The notes under the pieces: generated by a model
Told to the model about the DNA's origin: nothing
Seen by the model: only the letters and a program-made list of their open reading frames with translations
The model's database searches: none
Translations under genes and position numbers: made by a program
In this document: piece after piece, positions 32,865 through 44,300 of the stretch
Numbering within the stretch: the stretch's first letter is position 1
Layout of the letters: each line of letters opens with the position of its first letter
Source: Pelodera strongyloides
Lineage: Eukaryota; Nematoda; Chromadorea; Rhabditida; Rhabditidae
Direction: 5' to 3'
Length of the DNA: 64,000 nt
Assembly (NCBI GenBank): GCA_036852015.1
Contig: JAANDG010000346.1
Coordinates: 62,001-126,000, forward strand

Positions 32865-33309
32865 AATGTATCTTTTTCTGATTCCTTCCACGCAGATTCA
32901 ACCTCTATCTCTCTCTCTACCTCTTCCCTCTCTTATGCCTCTCCCCTCGCTCCTTCTCTCTCTCTCTCTCTCTCTCTGAATACATCTGCATATACATTGC
33001 TCCCGATTTATGCAATCCGATGAATTATTCGGTCTCATGTCCTTTTGTGGAGAGTTCTCCCACACCACTATCCATTTTATCATTGGGGTTGTAATTTTAG
33101 ACCAAATCTTTCTGAGAACCTCTTAATAACTAACAATAAGCAATATAGAAATGTTGATCATACTCCAAGTTATCGGTACACTAACAGCATAACTAACAAG
33201 AAGCAATATGATGTTTGTTAAGACCACAAAAAAACGACCACAATTTTTCCTACGTCGGAACGTCTTCGGACAGGAATTTTCTCGGATATTCTTCGGAAAA
33301 TATGTATAT

Positions 33310-33310
<1 letters not shown>

Positions 33311-33353
<43 letters not shown>

Positions 33354-33370
33354 AGAGGGAGAAAGAGAGA
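33311..33370. repeat. (GA)n microsatellite
   Basis: About 27 GA dinucleotides with few interruptions. Confidence 0.95.
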
Positions 33371-33604
33371 GTGTGTTTTCGTTTTCTACCATTTCTTCCA
33401 GCAAGTTTGTTTTTCCTTCAAACTCCGAAGGGCCATCACCATTAATTTTCAATGCGCGGAAGATGGAAAGGGTGCTCCTTCTTGTGTCATTCCTTCATAA
33501 TCTCACCTCCCAAAATAAGGACTATAACATTTTCTCTTTTCCTTTTTTTAAAGTGGCATGAACATGGAAAATACCAGCAGTTGGATTTCGCTTCATCCTT
33601 CGGG

Positions 33605-33787
33605 ATGCATCTGGTTTTTGAAACGTTTTGGATATCTGCCTTCCCATTATGTTGTATACAAATGAATATAATCAGGCTAAAAATCGCGCAGTATCGAGCA
33701 GTGATTTGCATAAACTACATGGGTATACGTATACGCCGTCCAACATACGTTGCAACGACCGGCTGCTATACGGCTTTACCGCTTTAA
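33605..33787. repeat. foldback element, GCTATACGG subtype
   Basis: TCTGGTTTTTGAAACGTTTTGG at the left; CCAACATACGTTGCAACGACC then GCTATACGGCTTTACCGCTTTA at the right. The left tip is missing. Core: TACAAATGAATATAATCAGG and GTGATTTGCATAAAC. Confidence 0.65.
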
Positions 33788-34012
33788 TACTTATCGTTCT
33801 CCTAAACTCTGTATCTCGTTATCTTTCTCTCTATAACTATCTCTCTCTCTCTCTCTCTCATTTCCGCTGTTCTCCCGTGTGCTAATTAACATTTCACTGC
33901 TCTTCTGCATGAAAAAAAAACCAGGCACCACCGAAGATAGAAATATGCGCGGACTTCGGATGCCATTCACAAAAAACTTGCGGGAACAATAAGCCCCACG
34001 CCTTTAGATAAC

Positions 34013-34076
34013 AAGCCTAAGCCTAAGTATAGGCCTAAGCCTAAGCCTAAGGATAAGCCTTAGCGTAAGCCTAAGC
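34013..34076. repeat. interstitial telomere-like (CCTAAG)n tract
   Basis: About ten hexamers of CCTAAG with point changes (AGTATAGG, AAGGATAAG). Confidence 0.88.
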
Positions 34077-34453
34077 GTGTTGTCCGCCACTGGCTAACAG
34101 TCAAGCAGATCCGATTCTATCGCAGACCTTCACTTACATTATTCCTTGAAGCAGGCCTTCACACATCTTTTGTGGAAAACGAAAAAAATTGTAGTATCCA
34201 GCTTGGTTCAATTTTGCTCAATGCCCGGGTTCGCTTTTACCCGAACCGCTAAACTCACGTTTGTTTTTCGAATTAGAGGGAGTTTGGTGAAGAACGAAGC
34301 ACTGCTATTTTAGATTTTCAGTTAGCCATTTTGTTTTGTGCATTGGTCTTTCCGTTTTACTCATCTCACGGTATGACACAGTGTCCTAGGAAATCGACGT
34401 GATTTACTAAAAAATTGGTTTTAGTTCGCTAAATTCTCCGCTGTTTCCGCCGT

Positions 34454-34562
34454 TTAAAGCGGTATAGCAGAAGGTTTTGAAACATATGTTGGTCGCTATT
34501 CCCATGTTGCCCATGTATGTAGTGTATGCACGTTTCAAAAACCTTCCGTTTTCCCGCTTTAA
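34454..34562. repeat. short foldback element (109 bp)
   Basis: TTTAAAGCGGTATAGCAGAAGGTTTTGAAACAT pairs with CGTTTCAAAAACCTTCCGTTTTCCCGCTTTAAA. The usual internal core is absent: a short deletion derivative with paired arms kept. Confidence 0.85.
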
Positions 34563-34994
34563 ACTGTCAACGCTCCGGATTTGAATTGTCAGGAGTGTGT
34601 CGTGAAGTAAAATAACCCTCAATATAATTCTTCAAATTATCCGTGTTTTGTTTTGATATTTATATTTTGGCTTTACATTCAACTGTATGCGTATGTGGTG
34701 CTCATTCTGTACACCACATCTGTATATTTCTTTTTGTTTTATTTTGTTTTGTTACTTGAATTTATTAATTTCAGAAGTACACATGTCCTGAAATGAGAAC
34801 CATTTTATATGCGGGTCGAAAGGGAGAGTAATAGGTTTGTTTATTTTTATTTATTTTTCTAAAAAAAATACGGAAAAATCCTTAACTATTGGACGAATGG
34901 ACAAATACTAATATTCTTCATTGGAAAATATAACGTATTAAATCTCAAATTTTTCATGTGAAAACCAAGCAATGTTAGAATGGTCTCACAGAGC

Positions 34995-35126
34995 ATCAGC
35001 CATATTCACCATTCAATTCCCCATGGGGAATTCCCCGTCTTTTTCTCCGCGTGTCTCATATTAGAATACTATTTTCTATCCCCAGGGAATAGTTCCCCGA
35101 GGTATCCGAGTGGTGAATATGGCCCC
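34995..35126. repeat. MITE with CATATTCACCA ends
   Basis: TCAGCCATATTCACCATTCA at the left and GTGGTGAATATGGC at the right, same interior as the 24194 copy (TTCCCCATGGGGAATTCCCC). Confidence 0.88.
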
Positions 35127-35798
35127 TGGAGTTTATGAGAGTTTGTTTACGAATAAAGACTAGAGGAGTTCAGAAAATATACCACATGTGTATATCCAAC
35201 AGACAGAATTTTTCATAAACAGAATGTTTAATGAGCTACGATCTCTTTCATAATATTTATTTCTGGTTTACTTCATTTATTGTGTACATTATTGCGCATA
35301 ATTGACACCAAGTGACCAGGCGGTGTCTCTTACGTACTCTTAGGGGCCTTAGGCTTAGGGCACCTAAGTGTATCAAAGGGTGCCAAATATTTTGTCACTA
35401 ATGGCGCCGCTACAGATTTATATTGCGCAACTATCAAGCATGGACAAGTTAATTCACCTTTTTTTTAGTCCAATTCAGTTTACTTTATTTTTTTCTATAC
35501 AAATTCGTGAGCTTTATTGATCTCTTACATCCTTTCCTACGTTTAAGGAAGTACGAGAGGGTTTAGGCTAGGGGCGCAAATGTTTTTCTAATGTTTAGGG
35601 ACGCGTTCCTACGGTTAGGGACGTTAGGGTTAGGGATTGGTTTAGGGACTTAAGTGTTCTTTAAGTAGTCTCACAACGCTCTTTCATTACGATAAGCTGG
35701 CAAATTAACTCCTACCGCAGCCGGAGACTTCATCTGGGGAACTAACTGAGATTTTCATTCATTATATGCAAATCAAGCTAAACTGCTCCAGTATGCTA

Positions 35799-35804
35799 AT
35801 TCAG
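35799..35804 (+). promoter_or_regulatory. possible spliced-leader acceptor before the synaptotagmin start codon
   Basis: AATTCAG ends at 35804 and the first in-frame ATG (35820) follows after 15 bases. The same frame is open further up to an ATG at 35766, so a cis-spliced or unspliced 5' UTR is also possible. Trans-splicing close to the ATG is usual in nematodes; here it is inferred. Confidence 0.4.
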
Positions 35805-38227
35805 GGTTGTGGGCCCGGAATGGACGAGTCATGGCCCCTCACGGCCGCTGTCGGGTCGCTTGGTGCCCTCATTACAGTACTCCTCCTCCTTTTTTGTATC
35901 TCTTTCTACAGAAGGCGCCCGCGTCCGAGACATATGAACGCAAAGTATACAGGTTAGGCTTAATTCTTTTTATGATTCACATGTTTATCAGAAAAGGGTT
36001 TTCAACTGTATTGTGAAAGCAAAGAGTTTCAGAGGCACGTTTCATAACAAAGAAAAACCTTATCCCGCATAGCATAGAGCTCACAGCTTTATTTTGCTAA
36101 CGCATAGACCATAGACGCACAGAATGCAAGAAAGTCCTTGAGGAAAAATATTTAGTAAAAGGAAACGTTTTTGTATGAGCAAAGCACAAATACCTAAAAC
36201 GGGTTTCGTTGATTTCTATCTCTCGCTTTCATTTTTAAGTGACCCTTTTACTGTTTTACTTGATGTGTTCTGTCATTTCACGTTATTATTCACGTATACA
36301 AACATCACCGACATTTTTCGAATTATTCTTTACGTTAGCATAATTGCAGGCGCGAACTAAAGCGGTTAAACAGTATAACAAACCGTTTTTGAAACATATG
36401 TTGGACGCTAGAATCCCATGTATTGTATGCTAGAATCCCATGTATTGTTCGGTTGTTCCAAAAATGCAGTTCAGTTTTTCCAAAAACCTGCCGTTATATC
36501 GCTTTGAATTTCTAGGTGTTTAACTGAAAATCCGCTTTGAGCTGGTGTCTATTGGGTGTGTAGCTGCTTCTTGCTTTAATTCCTTTTTGAATATCCACTA
36601 ACGATGTGTTAGAACTTAGAACTAGCGCCGGGTGCCAATTACACGCCATTTTTGTGCTTCCGGAGAGGCTCGACCGCCTTCCGAAATCGCAATCAAGTTG
36701 ACAGCACTATCAGTGAATGTGCATGACACCACAGACAACGACAAAGACAAACACACGCACATACACACACATACACATATATACACACACACACACACAT
36801 ACACGCAACATACACACAAACAACAAATTACACGCATACACATGCACCACCCAAACACTCAACATATGAATACCCCACTCATACACACACACACAGACAT
36901 AGACACACAACATGCACTCATACAAACAGACACACATACACAAACACAAACACACACAAACATACACACATACTCCCATACACATATCCACGAATTTTCT
37001 TGATCTTCCAAATTATGTGGTGCAGCATTCAGCCCTTTACTTTTCTAAATTCATGCTAAAATCTCTAGGTAAGCCATGTATCTAATTGTAAGCTGAACAA
37101 TTGAATGAAATTTGAACCCATACAACATTTCGAGTGCTTTTTTGTCTCCTTTTCCCGTAGTATTCAGTTTGCTCATCTCGAACTTGCTACAACTTTGCTG
37201 ATTCCTATGTCTAATCCTAAGGTTGGTGGAAAGAGTATTCGAATTAGAGTTTCAACTTCTATGTGCTATTTCTTTTTTTACAGTAGATCTCAGCTCGTAG
37301 TTCATTTTTTTATGGAATTCGCGTCGTTTCTTTTCCTTCTTCGACATTTTAAACGTGTAGTTTCCGTTTCAGATTAATATCTTTTGGACACAAAATGTCG
37401 TGCCGACTTTCTTTACCGGGTTAGTCATTCACCGGATTTGTACGAAGCCTAAACCTAAGCCTGGTTTAAGCCTAAGCCTAAGCCTAAGCCTGGTTTTAGG
37501 CCTAAGCCTAAGCCTGGTTTTAGGCCTAAGCCTAAGCCTAATCAAATCTCTAAGTTGTCAAAGCAAAACAATGCCAATGCCAATGACAATGCCCGAGCCT
37601 AATTGTAAACTTACAGCGCGAAACTTGGCCGGTGCTCTGCCTACAAAAAAAAGACAGAGTAGGTCTGAGCTAGGCGGGAATATGGCGATATTCAATTGTT
37701 GTGTGTATTTTTGCTCCACTTCACCTGCCATACAACTGGCCCATCTTAGGCGCACCAACGGCCCACCTTTTTCTTGCCCAGTGTTGGCGGCGCACCGGCC
37801 AATTTTCATAGCCTAAGACTCATTCTGAACCGTTCCTGCTTTCATATATCGTGTGATTTTATTACACAAGGCCATGGATAGAGTATCATTTGTAACAATA
37901 TTGTTGTATAATATCATGTGGACTCTTCATTCTTTGAGATTAAATGCAAGGATAGCCAGAAAAAATTCAGCGACCTCTTATGTGTCATATCTGTCATAAA
38001 AATGGAAGGTAGTTTATCGGTTTATTCAAAGTTACTCACGCTCCTCGTTTATTCACTAGAATGACGCTAGTTGAACTTATTATGCGAATGTTTTTGTTTT
38101 TGTCTGAGAGTCAAGACAGATTTGGGCAATTAAAGCGCACACTGCGGCTGCGGCGAGTTTGACATTACCTGAAATCGCGATTTCGGGTTATATGATCCAC
38201 CAGAGTTACCCAGTACCCTGGAGGGAC

Positions 38228-38312
<85 letters not shown>

Positions 38313-41300
38313 CGAGAAAGACAGCCATTGGCTTTCCAGAGCAACACGCCATTTTCAGAAGTACCAACTTCTGTCGTTCCTCAAATCAAGATCAGTGTGC
38401 CTTCAAGCAGTTCGGCGCTCAGCATTTCAAGTAAGTATCATGCTTTTTCTCGTCGGCATTCTACTGTCGAATGGCACATTAGGGCTGTTAGTACGCTAAA
38501 ACGTGCTAACGATAAGGGCGCGAAGCTCAATTGTCGCTTCCCAAACTATATTTTAAATTATTTACGTTCGAAACCCACGCCGCAGCTAACACTTTCATCA
38601 TTCCTGAGGGTGACCATGAATAGTGATTGTGAATTTTGCGTACACCTCTTTTCTTTGATTTTCCACATACAGTAACTGTCACCTTTTACCAAATTAAAGC
38701 ATCATGCAACCTGGATATAATTATTATTATTATTATTATTATTACCTCAAACAACGAAGCTTAGGTACTATTTCCCAACAAAAAAAGTGTTTCCAAAAAG
38801 TGGCATCTGATGACTTGAATCGTCTATGACTTCTACATAAAAAATGAGGGAGGCACGGAAGACGAAAACAAATACATTATGACCAGCATTAAAGTGACTT
38901 ACGGAAGGTTTTTGAAACGTACGACCGGCGACTACCTATGCCTCGTCTATGAATTTTCTACATAAAAGATGAGGGAGGCACGAAAGGCCAAAACAAATAC
39001 ATCATGACCCAGCATTAAAGTGACTTACGGCAGATTTTTGAAACGTACGACCGTCTACTACATTCCTGTGTATTTATGTTACGTGCGCTCGAATTGAGCT
39101 CGATGTTTTATTCTAATTATATTCATCTGCATACAACGTACGCGAATGCAGTTGTCAAGAATACGTTTCAGAAAACGGCCGTTATATCGCTTTAAATCCT
39201 ATAGAATGTTCCAAGAAGCTAATTTGAATAAAATCCCAAATTAACCCCAACCTGTGTGGTTTGGTCTAAAATCCGAATCTGTGATTAGCATATTGCCCCC
39301 TCAGAAGATTGTGTCTCTTTTCTTTCGCTTCTCCCCTAGTTCCCACATAATAAATGAGTCTCTCTTAGGGATTGGAGGCTCTCAGCGTCTGCGTCTCTTC
39401 AGCCGGGACACTGTCTCGCCTCCCTGGATGAGCGCTTCTGAAAATCCCCGTGTCCATCCACAGCGCCGGACGCCGTGCGCCTCGCCAGCGGCCATGTCCA
39501 CGTGAGTATCTTCTAAACTACAAAATACAGAATGACGTCATCGAATGTTGTAGTCTGTAGCGAGCACTTTTGACACAAACTACATACTACAGTGACGTAT
39601 TCACGTTCATGTGTTTTTGTTTTTGAAGTAGGTCTTCTGATAGTGTCTCTTCCGTACTTCAACGCACAGAATTTTAATTGTTGTGCCCCGAAACCTACGC
39701 ATTTTTCACCTTTTTCCATTTCGTGCCGATTTTATAGTAATTGTGCGGGGATGAAATTTACTTTACTAAATTTATTAAAAAATTTCAAGTTCGAATAGCC
39801 CAAGAGTTTTCCAGTGGACTCGCATTTGAGAATATGATTTCTAAATCTTCCATATTTTTAAAATTTCCCTTCCTGCCACACCTTTTTCATACCAATTCTA
39901 ATTTAATGCCTCGTTGGCCCTTTGTTTGACCGCGGCCAGACGAAACCATCAATCTTTATGCATTTCACATTGGCCGGTTAATTTTCCTCTAGGGAATGTC
40001 CTATCAAGATTTGCACACATTTTTGCAGGCTTTTCTTTTTACCTCCTTCCTGGTTCTGGTGATTAACACGACGTATAGTTGTTATATGTGAACGCTTATA
40101 TTTAACGGGGGGGGATAACTTAAAATGGGTTCCCAAGAGTACGGGTACGGTAAAGGGTAAGGCCCATGGGACAATATGTATGGAGAATTTACTTCTTCAT
40201 AAGGGAAACCCATATTCATATTCCATGCCCCTGAAACTCGCAGTTTTGGGTATGAGTGGTTTCCTAAGGAAAAAATCTCTTCTTTTTTTTTCAAGGATCC
40301 AGCATACAACACCGTGTTTTTACTTTAAAGCGATATAACAGCCGGTTCCTGAAGCGTATGTTGGGTAACTGCATTTTATGCAAATGAGTATGATTATAAT
40401 AAAAAAATCGACCCATTTAGCATAAATAAATAGGAATCAATTTTCGTACGCATCAAAAAAAAATCGACCCATTTAGCATAAATAAATAGGAATCAGGTTT
40501 GGTACGCATCAAAAACCAGCTGTTATACCGCTTTATCATGCGCATGATGAGAAAATGAAGTTTGCCAGACAATTTGATAATTTGATGTACAATTTTTCTA
40601 CTAGTCGACTAGTGCACCTTACTTGATATTTACCTTTGTCATGGCTTGTCATTTCTTATATAGGCTGATAAAAAAATCATAATTTATGTCTGACCTTTAT
40701 TCTACAGCTGTACTTAGGATTTTTGATCTGTATCATTAACGAAATGCAATTGCAATTTAAAGTCTAATCCAAAAAAACTTTCCAGGAAAAACACACTTAC
40801 TTAAATCCATCAAAGGTCTAGGGATAATAGGTTTATTACAAAAAGTAGGTCAATTTTTGCCATCGCGAGCGGCTGCTAGCTATGACTTCAGCTGTTATTT
40901 CCGATATGGAGGTCTCCGACAATCCACCTGGTGAGCAATCAGATTATGAAAAGATTTTACAATGCTCGTCGGAACGTTTTTCTAATGTTCTGTCCAAATT
41001 TCAATCTGAGCAAGCTTCTGTGACTTTAGACGGAGACGAACTTGTCGTCCTTCGAAATGCACTTTTTGGCTTGAACAATTTTGCGGTAGAAACACTTCAG
41101 GGTAAATCGGCTATTTTGATGAATGTTTTGATAAATACGGCAGAGATCTGCCGTATTTTCCATGAAACAAGAGAATATTAATGTTCAGGCACCTGCATCC
41201 TCTGAAGATGCTGTTACATCGGCATTGAATGAGGAAGTTAGGGAGGAAATGAAAGTGCGGTCTATACTTAGTTTTCTTGGCGTACGGGGGAAGCCCATTA

Positions 41301-44300
41301 CCGTCTATCGTATGTCGCCCCACTTAGTTAAGGTGGAGCTCTCCTCTCGTGGAGCTCTAATGGCCCTTCTCGCTAGGAGAAGCAAGCTGAAGGGTAGCGT
41401 CTATAGCGGGGTGTTCGTTCGTGAATCGCTGTCAAGGGAGGACCGCGACAGGGAACGGGCACTTCGGAGGCGTCGTGCATATTGTGAGGAGGTCGAGCCT
41501 AACAAGTGGGTTCTTTACAAGAACGCCTTGAGGTTGCGGACTGATCTCAGTACTGACCGAACCTCTGAGGCGCCCCTTCCACCAGTAGATTGGAACCCTC
41601 CTGGGCACCGTTTCCCGGCGAACGCTTCGCACAGAGGACGACACCCAGCGGCTGGTTCTCCTTCGGGCTCTCCTCCTCGTAAGATCGTAAAAAACTAAAT
41701 AGAGCGCATCTGCGTGCAGAGACTAATATTCGAGTTTTCTATTTTAATGCGAGAAGTATTGTTAAGAGGGTTAATGAACTAAATGCCATATTGGCACAAG
41801 AAGATTTTGATGTAGTTTTGGTTTCCGAATCTTGGTTAAAGGATCATATCCCCAGTGGAATGATATTAGGTAATCTGCCATATTATTTAATCAGAGAAGA
41901 TAGGGTGTGTAAAAAAGGGGGTGGGTGTTGCATTCTTGTAAAGAAAAGTCTTCTTTGGAGAAGGGTTGGGTCCAAGTCAACTAATAATTTTGATTATCTT
42001 TGCATTGACTTGGAAGACGTATTATATGCTTCTCAGCTTCGTCTTATTATAGTTTACCGTGCTCCCTCGTGTAACAGTAATTCAGTTGATAATATGCCCT
42101 TATATGATGCACTTGCATCTCTTCTTTCAGATGGTAAACCATCCGTACTAGTAGGAGATATTAACGTAAATGTCAACATTACGAATGGGACCTTCTCAAA
42201 TAAGTATGGCCAGCATTTTCTTAACTTTGTTGAATCTCTAGACCTCACATCCCATATTAACCAGGCCACCCGTAAAGGAAACCAATTAGACTATTTGCTA
42301 AGTACATCTCCCAGTCTTATAACAAAATCAGAAGTTTCTCCTCCTTTAGCAGACCATCACTCTATAACTTTTACGTGCATTTTTCCTCAACCAGAGAACC
42401 AGTCTAGACTGATCCGTAATTATAGACATGCAAATTGGGCTATTATACAGGATAATTTGAATATTGACTGGATTTCCGCTCTCTGCCCATACAGTGATTT
42501 GAATAACTTGTATGCAAATTTCTGTTCAATTGTTACTTCTGTTATTGATCAACATGTTCCGTATACGAGAATTCATATGAAAACAGAGCAATATCCCAAG
42601 CACATTCAAAAGTTAATTCATCATAAGAATCGTTTATCGCGTAGTTATATTTGTACCCCAAATGCACAATCTAATCTCGAATTGGTCCGTATTTCTGCCA
42701 TTCTACAAAATCACATAAGAAAATTTCTCGCTGCTAAAGAAAAGAAAAACTTTGGCAGAAATTTTGGAAGCAAACGATTTTATAATTATGTAAATTCTCG
42801 GATTCGTTCAAAGGAGTCTATGGCAGCAATTTATGATTCGAATAACAATTCTATGGCTTATGGTAAAAAAGAAAAATCTGAATTGCTTTCGAAACAATTT
42901 TTGTCTGTTTTTACCCATGATAACGGAAACTTTCCTACAGTTATAGAAACAAATACGAGGTTTCAACATTGTTTAATGAGAACTCTTTTACCATATGAGG
43001 TAGAAAAGGAACTCAGCAATCTCAAATTCTCCTTATCTGATACTTCTGATAAAATTCCTCAATTATTCCTCAAAAAGTGCCGCCAACAATTAGCAGAACC
43101 ATTGTCCTATATATTTAATCTATCTGTTGAGCAAGGTGTAGTTCCTAGTGTTTGGAAACAAGGGCTTGTCACACCGATTCCAAAAACAAAAAACCCCACG
43201 CTACCCATTGACTACAGACCAATTACTATATTACCTTCCACTAGCAAATGTCTCGAAAAGTTTGTATTGAGAGAACTTCAAAAATGGATGAAAAGGCTTA
43301 ATATTCTTCCACCTGAGCAGTACGGTTTCGTAAAAGGGAAAAGTCTCGATCTCCAGCTCTTAGAATGTCAACATATGTATGTGCAACAAATTGATGACGG
43401 AGGCTATGTAGATGTCATATACATCGATTTAGCTAAAGCGTTTGATTCTGTGAGTCATGAAAAGTTGATTTATAAGATCCAATCTCTTGGCCTACCAACC
43501 CAACTTGTGCATTGGATTCAATCCTACTTAGAGAACAGAACTTTTCGTGTAAAAGTAGATGATGTGCTTTCGGATGAATATCCCGCACCTTCTGGTGTTC
43601 CTCAGGGAGGAGTCCTAAGTCCAACTCTATTTATATTGTATCTTTCTGACTTACCCAAATGTTTAGCTTGTTGTCCTAACGTCAAGGTTTCTATTTTTGC
43701 TGATGACGTAAAACTTTTTCTACGATACTCTAATACCTCTTCATCGTTGGTTGATGAACTTGATTTATGCCTGCGTAAATTAGAAGAATACTGCGTAAAA
43801 TGGCAATTGAAAATTGCGCCTCTCAAATGTGCTTCCTTACATATTGGTCGAAACAACCCTCACAATTTTTATAGCATACAAGGCCAGCTTGTGAAATCCA
43901 AAAATTCGGCGCGTGACTTAGGCGTAATATTTGACGAGTCCTTGTCCTTTTCTGAACATATCTCCATTACCACAACTAAGGCACTCCGCTGCTTCTATGG
44001 TATAAATAGTACACTCCAACCAAGAGACCCCCGTCTTCTCATAAAGGCTTACAATGTATGGGTTCTACCTATACTCGAATTTGCCTCATGTGTTTGGAAT
44101 CCATACTTATCGATCCATATAAAGCAACTGGAAGATGTACAGGCTACAATTACGTGGATCATTTTCAAAAAATGTGCAAAACCAGGTATTATTATTCCGA
44201 AATACTCTGAACGGCTCAAAATATTGGGTCTAAAAAGTTTACAAGAACGGCGCATTCACAAAGATCTCATTACATCTTTCAAAGTCATAAAGCGCGAGGT

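Noticed and set aside
36622..36858. Minus-strand frame with DSAVNLIAISEGGRASPEAQ before a CA repeat
   Set aside because: No splice sites or partner exons, and part of the frame is the microsatellite; may be a repeat remnant.
37105..37377. 90-codon + strand open frame in synaptotagmin intron 1
   Set aside because: Phe/Ser/Leu-rich composition typical of T-rich non-coding DNA, with no splice context in phase.
37400..37816. 138-codon open frame LSLSLSLVLGLSLSLVLG
   Set aside because: Translation of the TTAGGC-type tract.
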